A DNA stretch of 64,000 nt from Calliphora vicina (taxonomy: Eukaryota; Arthropoda; Insecta; Diptera; Calliphoridae): the NCBI RefSeq assembly GCF_958450345.1, contig NC_088783.1, positions 12,403,701-12,467,700 on the forward strand, read 5' to 3'. This document shows, in pieces, positions 33,975 through 46,292 of the stretch. Made by a program: the position numbers and the translations under genes. Below the pieces are notes generated by a model that was not told where the DNA came from, did not search any database, and was given only the letters and a program-made list of their open reading frames with translations. Within the stretch, counting starts at the first letter, position 1, and each line of letters starts with the position of its first letter.

Positions 33975-34169
33975 ACTGAAAACTTCACTTTTTATTACAA
34001 TTTGGAGTATATATTAATAATGTTGCCTTGATAAATTTTAATAATAAGTAGTGGTACATATATATTTTAATAACTCAAATCCGTCCTTTAGATATTTACA
34101 GATTAATATAATAGTACATTAAAAACCAAAGTATAACAAGTAGTCCGACTCATTATTTTTCAATACTAG

Positions 34170-34422
34170 CCAAATAAGCATTTTTACTAGAATTCAAGTT
34201 GTAAGCAAGTACAATTAAAGCCTTGAATTATAGTCAATCAATTGAATTACAGTTGTATTACACTTTATTTCAATAGCATTTTCCAGTAAAAAGGAAAATG
34301 CTTCACAAATATAAAATTTTTCAAATATTTTTCAAGTTTAAATCATAATTACATTTGCATTCAAGTCAAATTCCAACAAAATATTCAAGTGCTTGAATTT
34401 TTGAGGCTTTGGTGCTTATTGG
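34170..34422. mobile_element. MITE family C, copy 2
   Basis: Ends CCAAATAAGCATTTTTACTA and, inverted, CCAATAAGCACCAAAGCC. The interior matches the 23557-23818 copy closely. It lies immediately beside a repeat R fragment. Confidence 0.7.
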
Positions 34423-34426
34423 GAGC

Positions 34427-34690
34427 TGACTAGTAACTATTAACTAATGTTAGTTCTTCAAGTTTTTCCAAAAAATTTAACTTATTAAGAAAAATGAGAA
34501 GTGAAAAGAGGCAATATATTAAAAACTTAAAATTTCCGAGTTTCGGAATTTTTTTTCTTTACAAATCATCTCCTGAAAATTTCGAATCGAATTAAAAAAA
34601 AATCAGCCAAATCGCTCTAGCCGTTCTCACGTGATGCCATTACATACATGGACCATTTAATTTTTACTTTCACATATAATGGAACCGTGT
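34427..34690 (+). repeat. Short interspersed repeat R, copy 4 (internally deleted)
   Basis: Has the ACTAGT start, lacks the GC-rich head, and retains CTAATGTTAGTTCTTCAAG and the CAGCCAAATCGCTC, then TCACGTGATGCCATTACAT end. Confidence 0.65.
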
Positions 34691-34879
34691 GAATTCAACA
34701 TTTTTGTGAGAGATGTAAACAAATCAAAAGTCTCGAAATATTAACTAAAAATTATCGATTAAATAAAGTTCAAAATGTTATTTAATCGATAATTTTTTTT
34801 CAACACATTAAGCCCTTATTCATTTCAAAAATAGGTCAATGTCCTGGATCAATGTCATCCATATTTTCAAACGCAAAAA

Positions 34880-35755
34880 TAAACAGATCATGGTGCGGTA
34901 ACGATTTCTATTAACCGAAACACGAGCTCCGGCTTATTTTTTTAAGAAATAAAGTCCGATGATGCCACCGGCGCACAGTGGTATGACCCTTAGTCCGATT
35001 TGAATGAAATTTCACATGCGCAAAGAGGTAGTGTAGTCGACGGTGCATTTTTCTGGATGTAATGGAGTCGTAGGGTATGTTGTGCTTTGGTCTCAATTAG
35101 AGTATCCAAAACCGAAACCCGGTCAACCGGTTTTTTCATCTTTGTAAACTCGACCGGTTTCGGTTTTCTTAAACATTTCGGTTTTTTGAAAAACCGGTTT
35201 TTGTAAGACGGTTAACCGGTTTTATGAAACATATTTTCAATAGCTCATTTAAACATATTTTTATGATACCATTTTTTAAAATATTGATTAGTTTTATAGA
35301 AAATTGTTGCATTTGACAATATTTCGTGAAATATATAAAATTATTGCCTTAAGAATTCAAAAATTTTGAATTAGCGTATTTTTTATATTGAATAAAAATT
35401 TAATATAAACAGGTTAACCGGTTTTTTTGAAGACAAAAACCGAAACCGGATAATCGGTTTTTTTAAAAGATAAAAATCAAAACCGGTTTTTTCAAAAACA
35501 CACCTTTTCGGTTAAACCGGAAACCGGTTTTTTAAATTTGCCGGTTTTTTGGACACTCTAGTCTCAATCCATATGCAGCAATTTTGTTTATTGACAAACC
35601 CGTTAAGCTAAAAATTAGCCTCATCGCTGAACACAATTTTACGATAAAAGAGTCGTCTATAAATTGCTCGAATCGATGACTCAAAGTAAATTTGTATAAA
35701 TTGGTAGCATTGTTCAAGCGTCAATCTATTCATGATGATTTACCAGAGTATACAT
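34880..35755 (-). mobile_element. IS630/Tc1-mariner-type transposase remnant, split by a hAT MITE
   Basis: The minus strand from 35735 reads MNRLTLEQCYQFIQIYFESS, then RKIVFSDEANF (the first catalytic Asp of a DDE domain) and NGFVNKQNCCIWIETK. After the insert, at about 34990-34890, frames give GGIIGLYFLKK and AGARVSVN. These motifs belong to a widespread insect IS630-like transposase family. Stops after DEANF and between motifs, plus deletions, show it is dead. The inserted segment is 35098-35560. Confidence 0.8.
35098..35560. mobile_element. hAT-type MITE, 463 bp, with perfect 8-bp target duplication
   Basis: Termini TAGAGTATCCAAAACCG and, inverted, TAGAGTGTCCAAAAAACCG. GTCTCAAT flanks both sides exactly (35090-35097 and 35561-35568). 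The two arms are crowded with AACCGGTT/ACCGGTTT motifs in both orientations. Its ten-base end TAGAGTGTCC is shared with the 10941-11814 hAT element, though the interiors are unrelated. Confidence 0.93.
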
Positions 35756-37115
35756 ATATATAAATGTCAAAAAGTGAGCTTAGTATGACAGTTGGTTTAA
35801 AACATTGTAAAATCGAATGCATATTTTCATAAAATGATGAAAGTTGAAAATCACTTTCAGGACAAGATGCCTTATTACTCCTACATACATAGATTTAAAA
35901 ATGTTGTAAGAAAAAATTACATAAACATTCCATATTATTAAATACTATCTTATTAATTAAATAATAAATTAATTTGTGGATCAAAATTTCAAACTTGCAT
36001 TTTTCGTACGAATTTTTACATTTAAATTACATAATCACATTTTGCTTATATACTCTCGAGCAGTGTGTGTTTGTTTAAAGGAGAGTTAGGCATAAAGAGA
36101 GAATAATAATAATATGCACTTTCTCTTTCTGTTGTAATCTGATTGTGATATGTGTTGCTTATTTCATAATTTTAATTAACCTCGTTGATATTGGTATTTT
36201 TTTACAAGTAAATCATTTTTGTAAACAGAAGCTCTCTTCTGAAGATCTGCGTTGAACATAATGAAGTTTTTTGAGTAAAATCATCCTAATCGAAAATGCG
36301 GAATTTCATGAATTTTAATTGTTTTTAAACTATATCAGAAATCCAAATCTTTCTGCCTAAATTGGAAGATATGACAGCTGCCCTAAAGCCCGTAAAACAA
36401 ATCAATTACTGCAAGATACATTTCCTGGTAGTGTACTCTCTAGTTTCTGTCATCAGAATTGATTATCTAGATCGTGTGATTTAACACAATTGGTTTTATT
36501 TTTAATTGAAATCAATGATTTGTGCCAACAACTTTGAGATGCATCAGCGAAATTCAGACTCATTTGTTGGTAAATTTCTACAAAAGAGTGGGCAAGTGGG
36601 AATCACTTTATAGTAAAAAATGTTGTAGTATTTCTATTTTCACAAGTTACGGGATGAATACTTAATTTGTCACAACTCCAGTTCCTAGAAAGATATTGGA
36701 CTGTAGTTAAAAGGAAAATGTGGAATTGATGAAAGGTTTCCCAATATATTAACAATATATTTGGTTTCACCAAAAATACAACTAAAGGTTAATATACACT
36801 TTCTTAACCAAAAAAGTGATTTCTTCATCACCAAAAAATCAAATATTAGATTTTTCCTAATTTATTTTAAATCGAAATATGATTACTCATATTCATGATT
36901 AATTAAATAATGTTACGAATTTGTACAACATTCATCGTGTTTATAACTATTTCCATCAGTAGAAGCTTCTACTTATCACTGAATGTTTAAACTGCGAAAA
37001 TTAACTTCGAAAGCTCTAGAATTCGAATATAGTAATTGTGCGTTAAGATCATTGTAGAAGGTTCACGAAAGATGGCGTGTATATAAATAGTGGCAGAGGT
37101 TGCAGTCGCCAGTGA
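35756..37115. other. Intergenic stretch, nothing recognised
   Basis: No exon-like sequence with splice context and no inverted-repeat element found by eye. Confidence 0.4.
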
Positions 37116-37484
37116 AGCTGGGTTTCCGCATACACCGTAATCGGTGCCGATAACGAAATGTCGCACATTAAATAGAATTTCATTATTTTTGACAAAATCT
37201 ATTATTTTTTCCTCTTCCAATTAAGACAATATATTTTTTTATTCATTTTGATTTTCTTTAAATTTGAAATAAAAAAATAATTAAAATAATTTCGTTCCTA
37301 TAGCACCGAAAACAACCTACTTGAAGTTGTTTTCGTTCCGGCCCCAAATGACAGGTTTTTCATTACTGATCGGTGCCGTTTCGTTCCCAATTTTGTTACC
37401 GATTTCTGAAACGAACTTTTTTTTGGTGCAAATGTATGGAATTTCGTTTTCGGTGACGATTACGGTGTATGCGGAAACGTAGCT
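37116..37484. mobile_element. MITE with long, well-conserved inverted termini
   Basis: A perfect 22-bp inverted repeat at 37122-37143 and 37457-37478 (beginning GTTTCCGCATACACCG) continues imperfectly inward to about 45 bp (CCGAWAACGAAAT). AGCT occurs on both outer sides (37116-37119, 37481-37484), possibly the target duplication. A hairpin on GAAAACAAC lies near the centre. Superfamily not assigned. Confidence 0.85.
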
Positions 37485-38499
37485 TGAATCTAATTTGAAG
37501 CATCGTTAAGCAAAGACATCGACTGCATTGCCAGTGTTTATTTGTACATTATAAAGAGTGTGTATTTCTGCGAATTTAAAAACGTGTATAATAACACTGA
37601 GTTGTTGTTGTTATTGTACATTTGAATAAATAAATAGTTTTTAAAAATTTTAAACTGCTAAACTGCTTTTATTTGCAATCAAAAGTATCCGGTTTATTTA
37701 AAGGAAATAAACCCAGTTTTTAAAAGGTAAAAACGTAACAATAATTTTAATATTGACCATTCAAAGAACATGAATTATACTGATTATTTAGAAATTAGAA
37801 TAATTTAAAATCAAGTTTGGCTACCGTTACCCCTAAAATAATCTTTCAGCTAAACTACCGTTACCGCTAAGCCGCCGATACCGAAAAACTGCAATTATCG
37901 TTACAGCTAAAATTATAAAAATAGAAATTCAATCCAATAATTTGGAAATTTTTTTATTTATTTTTTTTCTTAATGTTTTCAAATTAAAAAAACACTTATT
38001 CAAATTAATTGAATTGACAGGTTTGGTTAATCAATCTTGCTGATTAATCAGAATGTTTGATTACTTTATAGTCACACATTAATAGCTAAAACTAATATTA
38101 TGTTTAACTATCAAAGTATTTTTCATCTAAATTCTATAAAAATGCAACAATACTGAAAAATGTTATCAACAAGAGCTGAAAAGGGATTATATTTAAAAAA
38201 TATACAAATTTTAAAATTCTGTTGCCATTGTGGTGTTAATTATTGACGTCATTGCCAGCTGTATATATTAATATAAAACTGCTTTAAATAAACAATAGAA
38301 TTTTGGAAATATTTGTATGTTGAAATATGTATTTAGTATATATTTCATTAAAATAATTGCTCGTACATTAGTTTTTGTATAAAAATTATTAATTCATTTA
38401 TTATTTTTCGTAATATACAACATTTACTGTTTTATCTCTCAACTTGAAAGAACAGCTGTGTAATTTACTACCTTTTGAAAACAACCCTGTTTTAACAGC
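37485..38499. other. Intergenic AT-rich stretch
   Basis: Nothing recognised apart from a GTTGTTGTTGTTATTG-type tract near 37601. Confidence 0.4.
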
Positions 38500-39072
38500 T
38501 GTGTCATCACATCCCATCACATACCGTTATATCAATTTCCTTTGACACACACACAATTTTCTACTGTTGCTGTTTCTGTGTGTGTGTCTATGTGTTGGTG
38601 GCATTAAAAAAGTGAAATAAAAGAAAAAAGTAAACGAGTGAAAAAATTACAGACAAATTTTAATTTAAAAAAATCGTATTCTAAAAATTAACAAATTTAG
38701 GGAAACTAGAAAACTACTTCAAAACAAAATTAGTATTAATTGAAATCCTCAAGAATTGCTAGAGTATATAGAAAATATTAAAGGCTAAAGTTGAAAAATG
38801 TATTATAAAAGGTAAAATTTTCTTTGTATAAGAGAAAGAAAAATTATACATAACTTTTTTGATTTTTTGAAATGAATAGAAAAAAAATGTTATAAATAAT
38901 ATTGTAAAGCTATTATTAATTACAAGCAGTTAAATTAAATTAAATAAAATTGTTTTGTATAGGAAAACTGTGTGATTTTTTTTGTTGAGTTACATTTGAA
39001 TGGGTTTAGATGATGGCTTGAGGAATTTTCTGTATCTCGCCCACTCTATTTATTATTAATGTTGAAGACATT
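38500..39072 (+). promoter_or_regulatory. Probable promoter and 5' UTR region of the BTB gene
   Basis: The region upstream of the chosen start contains a CACACACAC/TGTGTGTGTGT tract (38547-38591). An upstream ATG at 39059 overlaps the main frame in another phase (MLKTLWQLLN). I could not fix a transcription start, and there may be a non-coding first exon ending before 39000. Confidence 0.35.
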
Positions 39073-42000
39073 ATGGCAGCTGTTGAACATACCTTTCATG
39101 GTACTTGGGAGGTGAGTAGATAGTTTGAAAATTCAATTCTTTATTTTCCTTATTAATTAATTACTCGAATTTTTCCAGATTGTTTCCTGTACCTTTGAAG
39201 GCAAAAAAGAAATATCCGGCTTAGAGGGGTGAGTAGTAGGGTTGAGATTTATGGAAAAATCAATTATTTTTTTTTTGTTGTTTGTATTTTCAATATTATT
39301 GTTTTTGTATGATGGTGTGTGTTTGATTGTATGTTTGCTTGCAGCATTAAATTTCGTTTGGACGATACCAGTGATATAACATGGTATAATGATTTGGTCA
39401 GCCCGTTGCCAGAAACAAAAGACTGCGATACATGTTGTGATTCGGCAAGTGTTCTATTCAGTTGTGAAACATTTGAAGTCAATGAAAATAATCCACGTTT
39501 AATATTTGGTGCATTTGCTGGACACAGTATAGAATTTAATGTAAGTTTTTAATTGTTTTGAAATTAATTTTTTAAGTATTTTATTATATAATAAGTTGGA
39601 GTGCTTTAATCGACTGTGGCGTATCTTATATATGTAGCTTTTATCTTGGTAGAAAAACACAGTTTTTGTGAAAACATTATTGGTAACATCTCCGAAATTT
39701 GAGCCCATAGATTCATAGGTTGTTATACCCTTCACCATGAGTGGTTCGTTATAGACAGCGAAGTCGATATTGCCATGTCCGTCTGTCCGTCTGTATGTTG
39801 AAATCAACTTTCCGTAGCACCCAAATAACTTACATACATGATTTCATACATGAATATATCCGCTATATACCCGGTTCGGTTGATATTTAAAATCGATAAA
39901 ATTGGCCCACAAATGGCTGAGATATAAGGAAAAAACCAGGACAACTCAGATTTTTGGCCTATTTTTGATCTACACACAGTTACTAAAGTATACGCACGAT
40001 CGACTTTTTAGGCCTTTTTTTAAAATCTATATATTTAAAAATACTCATTCATTCACTCATTCACTAATTCATCAGTCATGAGTGAGTGAGTGAATGAATG
40101 AGTCAGGCCTTGTATTTTTAAATATTGAAAAATTGTTTCTGAATTACTATGCAATAGATCTAACTTCGGTGCAAATTTCATCCCGATCGGAAGACATCGA
40201 TTTTTAAAGTTGTTTCACTTGACGTGAAATCCCCCAAAGATTTAAAAAAAAAAAATCCAAAAAGTCGATCGTACGTATACTTTAGTAACTGTGTGTATGT
40301 CTGGATACTAAGTCATTAATATAGACAATATGGATATCTAATGATAGATATTTCAAAGTCCTTTGCAACGATGTATTTAGGGCCATAGTAAAATGGTCCT
40401 AAAATGGGTCAAATTCGAGAAAAAAAACCCGAACTTTTTTTCACTTAAAATTGTTTGTCATAAATTTCTTTTCACGAATAAAAAAATAATATAAAAAATA
40501 AAAGCAACAATTTAGAAAAAAATTGTTCGGCACAGCCAAATAGCACTCATACTTGTTTTATTTTAAATCCGGGATTTGTATCGGGTATTTTTACCAAAAC
40601 TGGCCCATAATCGATCCTAATTTCTTTAGAAATATATTTGAAATATTTATCTGAACAACAAACATTTTGATGCCGGTTCAAGAATAAAGACTTGAGCTGT
40701 AGGTTTTTCATGACTCATTTTGAATTTGTTTATGTTTTATTATTTTATATTTTATGTTTATTTCAAAATCTGGCCTTTAGTTATTTCAAAATGTTAACAA
40801 ATTATTTCATGAAAAGTTCATGTTATCAGTTTGATTATAATTATAATAACACTTATTAAGTTCGCATTTCTAAAGTGAAAAATGTCCCAATATTTTTAAA
40901 TTAAAACTAATATATAGGTTTTGAACTTATTTAATAAGAACATCAAACTGAAAAAAACTCGGAACTATCTACACAAGGAATCAAAGGTCCTCCTGAGATT
41001 TCATCGGAGGAGTCATCCTAGCTTCAAAAACACACAGCTGGAGCTTCCCCCGTAGCATGCCAGGAAGGCAATGAGTGTGATACATACATATTTGTCCCTC
41101 TTTCCAAACCACAACAATTTTGACATTTTCTTTTGCTTGTTTTCTATTGCCATAATACCGGAACCTGCTGATTCATTCATTCTGTGTAATCTGTGTAATC
41201 CCTTATGAAGTCAAATTCCTAAAATGTTTAACTTAATTTCATTATTAGACATCTACCTTAGCACCCTCTGACTCATTAATACTCTACTGTGAGAACTGGT
41301 ATGCGGTGGAATGTAAACGTTTAAAGGAGGGACAGGCTGCTGGCCAGGAAAAAGAATTCTCGTTTGCCGAAGCGTTAAATGAATGCTACTTTAGTGATGT
41401 CATTATCAAAAGTTCCGATGGCTTTGAGGTAAACATTTTATTTAAACAAAAATTCCGAACTAAAATCTAACCATCTTCCTTTTCAGTATCACGTGCATGC
41501 CTCTGTATTACGTTTAAATGGTTTTGATTGCAGCATGTGTGTGCATGCCACTAGCACCATCTCATTGCCACAAGCTGTATGTAGAAATTATGATTCCCTT
41601 ACCATAAAAAGTAAAGATAATGCCAGTCTACCCAACTCTCCAAATCCCATTAAAATCTCCGTGACCATGACCAGCACCACAGCACAACCGGAAGAACAGC
41701 AAAAATCTTTACCCCGCCTCAATTTATCACCCATTTACTTGCAACCGCCTACAGAATGTCATGCCACAAATACCAGCTCCTCCTTAAGATCCCAACATCA
41801 TACACAATTGTCGTCTTCATTTAATTGCTTGTCGACTAAGGTTCAACCGAATGGTGGTACCTTACATCTGCTAAATCAAGAGAGTGGCTCCGGCATGCGT
41901 CGTTTCCCACCCAATTCCCATTCGGATTCACATTTGGAAACTCACAATTTACAGCCGCAATCAAAAAATATCTTTAATTTTTGTCAAGATCTCATGCTGC

Positions 42001-45000
42001 AACATTCCACAGAAGTTTGCAGTTCAACGGGTTGTAATACACGCCGGCCCCCCCTGTCCCCCTATCGTGCCAGAAGTCCCTCACCATTTCCCAGTTCTAT
42101 GGATACACCGCCCTCATCGCCCTTGACTCCGGTGGGTGTTTTATATGATCTTCCTGCTTTTCTATTGACACCCATATTGCATTGGCTTTATACGGAGTCT
42201 CTGATGCCCGATATGAATGAGGATGTTTGTGAGAAACTCATCAATTTTGCCGAGACTCAGCCTTCGTTAATGAAATTGGCAGAACCTGCTAAGAAGTATT
42301 TGAAGATGATTAAGTTGAAAAAGTGTAAGTGAGAGAGAAAACTTTATTAAGCTGTCATTACATTGTAGCTATGAGTTGGGGAAACTGATTTAGAAAAGTT
42401 CCTCCTCAAAGCTTTTGAATACTTACATAAATAACTTTGAAGTTATTTTAAACCTCAACTTTTAAGTTTAAGTCTTTTTGACAACATACATACTAATAAT
42501 CTATTTTAATTGCAGTTGTTGTCAATATTATAATGGATCTACATAGTATTCTAAATCGTGTCATACAAACCATTAATCCAGTTACTATATCACACGAACC
42601 CGCCTTACTATATGCCACATTTAAGGATAGTTTAAGAGAATGTTCTATAGGTGAGTGAGGTGCTTCAAATATGTACCTTATAAAATATTGAAATTATTTT
42701 GAAATATTTCATTTCTAGGATGTGCCAAAATTTTACAATTTTGCAATATATTTATTAAGGATGCCGCCGATATAGCACGCTATCAAAAGAATGAAATAAT
42801 TAAATATGTACGCACACGTATACCCATATTTATGTCACAATTGCATCAGCTCTTACGCAATATATTAAATGTATTTTTAAGTCTAACACCTGATGAAAAA
42901 GATGAATTAGCTAATTACATAGTACCTGAGGTAAGTTGCGATTAATATCTGTTGTCAATTTATAAACCAGAAGCAAACTGATCACTGATGTAATTAAATT
43001 TCAATATATAATCGGCATGTTGCAAATATGAACCGATTAATCGAGGCCATTTATGGACTTATTACAGTTATTCTTTCCAAATAGAACAGTCGTGGGTTTT
43101 GCCTAATATGTCAGTCATTTATGTACCGATGTTAGGTCCATAGATAGAAAAAATAACCATATACGGATACCACTACGTGATAAAAGAACCCCAAAAATTT
43201 GAGGCCTCGATGTCATTTTTGCAAAAAAGTGATAACTTTCTCAGGCTCATAACAGTTATGAATTTTGATTTACTCTCTGAGGCAAAGTTGTAGCCCTTGT
43301 CATAAAGAACAAAAATTGTGAACATATAAAATCAAAAAAACTTCATCTTCAAGATCAAAATCTCAAAAAACTTTCAATATCAAAATCTTAAAAAAATCGA
43401 AATAAATTTGTTTACGCTGCCTAAAAGTATGCTTTAGTTTATAATAATTTAAAAACACTTAATTCCTTTATTTTTTTCTTACTAACTTATATTGACCTAC
43501 CTAAACAGTGTTAAGACTCATTCCTAGGAAGTTCATATGTTCTAGAAAGTTGTTTATTGAGATCTTAGGTACATTTTTGTAGTTGATTGTTTATTTGAAT
43601 TTTGAACAGTTTGCTATCTATGGTCCTGAACACAGGAAGAAACGTAAAAAATCTAATTTTTTAAGTTTTTTGCCATTTTGATCTTGAAGATGAAGTTTTT
43701 TTGATTTTATATGTTCACAATTTTTGTTCTTTATGACAAGGGCTTCATGTTTTCCTCAGAGAGTAAATATGATCAGTTTTTTGCAAAAATGACATCGGGG
43801 ACCCATAAAAAAGTGCATGACTTTGGGAAAACTGGTCTTTTATCACGTAGTGGTGTGCGTATATGGTTATATTACAACCAACACATGAACTGACAGACAT
43901 CGCTTAATCTTCTCTGCTATATCACCACTATTATGTTACTTTCATTATTTTCTTTTCAGATTGAAACCACTTTATTGATTTTAACTAGTGTGATAGAAGA
44001 AATCAAAAACTCTTTAGAAAAAATGTGTAAAGTAAGATTAAAATCAAAAATAAGTTACATATACATATATTTCAAAACAACAACTAATATTTTGAATTTT
44101 TTTAGGATTTGAAATGCTCACATTTAGATTTATCATTAAAATATGCTACCGATGATGCGGTAGCCATGCAAATACAAAATAATACTTTCATTACCGCCAA
44201 CAATCCCATGGACGATAATACCGTTAGCACGCTCTTTAGTCAGCCACCGCTATCGCCAAGACCCCGAAGGGGACCACCCATAGGTCTAACCCTGTATGAT
44301 AATCCTTCAGATAAGCAACGCTTAATGAGTGCCGAAAATGATTTGAAATTTGTTTTGTACATGTACGAAGTAAGAAAAATGCGTGATATTTATGGACGCA
44401 TATCAGCTGCTTTGGAAATCATAAGGGATAAAAAGTATGATGTAACTTAAAGGGGAAGCAACTGAAAAGGATAATTTGTTAATTTATTTAATAATAATTT
44501 TAGAATAACTTATTGTGAAATGGATTTCTTGAGTAAGCGCAGCACTATTAATCAAAATTTAGAACAATTGATTGTGGATATACCCAGTTATATATTGATA
44601 ATGGAAAATCTATCCGATCGTTTGGAGGCGAAATTGGGCTGGAAGGAATTTAAGTTTTGTTTCAAATTGGCGACATCACAAATTGTAAGTTTTTAAAGAA
44701 TTTAAAACATATGAAATTTAACTGGAAAGAGTATGATGTTTTAAGAGAACCGATTTCAAATATCTTTACCTTTTTAAATCTGTCTTATATGAAATTTTAA
44801 GTGATATTTTTTAATTTTTTTTCAGAATGGTGTCATAGTAAAGATATTTGATCATAAGTCTGCTTTAAAAGAGGCCATGAGTCAGGTAAGACATAAACCT
44901 TCAGTATAATTTTCTAAGTAAATTTCTAAGTGATTATTAATTCCCTTTACAGATCTGTAAACTGGTGCAAAAACAAGAATTCACACAAACACTTATCGAG

Positions 45001-46197
45001 TTGGGCTTATTAGAGCCTTCGAATATTTTAGAAAGTGAATTGAAATCATTGCAAAAAGATGATCCTTTCGAATTGAGTTTAGATCCTTTGGTTATGGAAC
45101 GACAACACAACTATGACTATAAAAGTGTTAAGGTAAGAGAAAAGATTTTAAAAACTAATAATTACAAAGCGAATTCTAATTCTTATATTCCATTTCACAG
45201 CTTAATCTTATACGACATCTTTGTGAACCACCCATAGCGGCAAATAGCAATTTATCGAAAAATGCTTTGCGTTTATTGCACTCGGCCCAATTAGCCGATA
45301 TGGAATTTGAAGTGCATACTTTTCAACAGGCGCTATTGACAACAGCCGAAAGTAATGTTTTGAATAAAAATACTTTAGATATAGAAAGTATGGAAAGCCA
45401 TAAAGCTCCCATACAGGTGCATACATTTCGAGCACATCGTGTTATAGTATCGGCCAGATGTGAATGGTTTAAGAAGGCCTTAATGTCGGGCATGCAGGAG
45501 AGTTTAACAAGGTGGGTTTTGTTAGATAGTTTTTTATTTAGAAAATTGCAATAAATAACTAATAATTGTGATGCTTTATTTTTGATAGAAAAATCATTAT
45601 AACTGATACATCTCCAGTGATATTTAGACGTCTACTGTTATTTTTGTATGGTGCTCCTATTGATAAAACTGTGGGTGCTGAACAAATCTGTGAATTAATG
45701 TTATTAGCTGATAAATACTCTATAGATGATTTAAAGGTGGATTTTTAATTGTGGCTCAAAATTAATTTCATTAATTTTTGTGAATTTGTTTTAGGAATTG
45801 TGCGAAAATACTTTAAATTCGCAAATAGATGAACATTCGGTTTTATGTCTTTTGGGTATAGCCGATCATTATATGGCAGCGGCTTTAAAATCTAAGTGTC
45901 TTTCATTTGTATCACAAAATTCACATCTTACTAAGGCTGCTATGTTTAAGGAACTATCACGACCATTACAAGTAAGTGAAGATCCTTTAAAATAGGATCA
46001 GCAAATCTCTATACACATTTTCCTCTCTTTCTTTCTATTAGCTTGAGGTTATGGATTTGATACATTGGTATGGTCGTGTAGCTGAACCCTGGACAGATTC
46101 GGGCGGTTTTAAACCACGCAGCACTTCCAGACACAGCCTGAAAAGTCCCTCGAAACCCCGATCACGTTCCAGAAAATCCTCACCCTCTTTTATGTGA
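39073..46197 (+). CDS. Dual BTB/POZ-domain protein, 1087 aa, 16 coding exons
   Basis: Exons: 39073-39111, 39179-39228, 39345-39540, 41249-41428, 41487-42324, 42516-42650, 42719-42930, 43960-44031, 44106-44434, 44504-44684, 44826-44885, 44953-45132, 45201-45511, 45589-45736, 45795-45971, 46042-46197. All junctions are GT/AG and phases agree, with no internal stop. The N-terminus (MAAVEHTFHGTWEIVSC) opens a unique region. BTB-1 starts at about residue 129 (CYFSDVIIKSSDGFEYHVHA) and is interrupted by a Ser/Pro/Thr-rich insertion (about 170-370). It resumes with LPAFLLTPILHWLYTESL at about 376. A largely helical middle region follows (430-825). BTB-2 (about 848-955) has HTFRAHRVIVSARCEWFKKA and ITDTSPVIFRRLLLFLYG, then a BACK-like helical tail. 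The C-terminus is Arg/Ser-rich. BTB proteins commonly dimerise and serve as Cullin-3 adaptors; that role is inference here. A split BTB followed by a second BTB recalls RhoBTB and IBtk, but no GTPase or ankyrin part is present. I cannot name the gene. Confidence 0.92.
39725..40557 (-). mobile_element. INE-1/mini-me-like element in intron 3 of the BTB gene
   Basis: Starts TTATACCCTTCACCATGAGT, has TGTCCGTCTGTCCGTCTG at 39777-39794 and AGATATTTCAAAGTCCTTTG near 40346, and ends TTCGGCACAGCCAAATAGC. Split at 39972/40296 by a 323-bp MITE. No effect on the flanking splice sites is evident. Confidence 0.75.
39973..40295. mobile_element. 323-bp TA-flanked MITE inside the intronic INE-1-like element
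   Basis: Inverted termini of about 37 bp beginning CACACAGTTACTAAAGTATA differ at a single position. TA lies on both sides (39971-39972, 40296-40297). The middle is a palindrome of CATTCATTCACTCATTCAC and its complement (about 40047-40103). The interrupted host site is the same TA that is occupied in the 13.6-14.7-kb copy. Confidence 0.92.
43153..43870. mobile_element. Foldback element B, copy 3, complete, in intron 7 of the BTB gene
   Basis: The termini ATAACCATATACGGATACC and GTGTGCGTATATGGTTAT are inverted. Arms of roughly 200 bp share CACTACGTGATAAAAGA, GCAAAAAAGTGAT-type sequence, GACAAGGGCT and CTTCATCTTCAAGATC. The centre has CTTAGGTACATTTTTGTAG. TA may be the duplicated target (43154-43155 and 43869-43870). 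This copy shows the full structure of which 16.9 kb and 25.2 kb are partial. Confidence 0.85.
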
Positions 46198-46292
46198 CAC
46201 TGACTTTTAAGAAACCCAGGTTATTAAATGACAAACAAGAAAAAAACATCTAAAAGGTGAGAAATTCAAATAGTTAATCTTTAAAATAATAA

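Noticed and set aside
40044..40104. CATTCATTCACTCATTCAC tract as an independent microsatellite locus
   Set aside because: It is the central palindrome of the 323-bp MITE.
41884..42126. Second open frame inside BTB exon 5
   Set aside because: Out of phase with the 16-exon model and rich in Pro/His only because of the low-complexity insertion.
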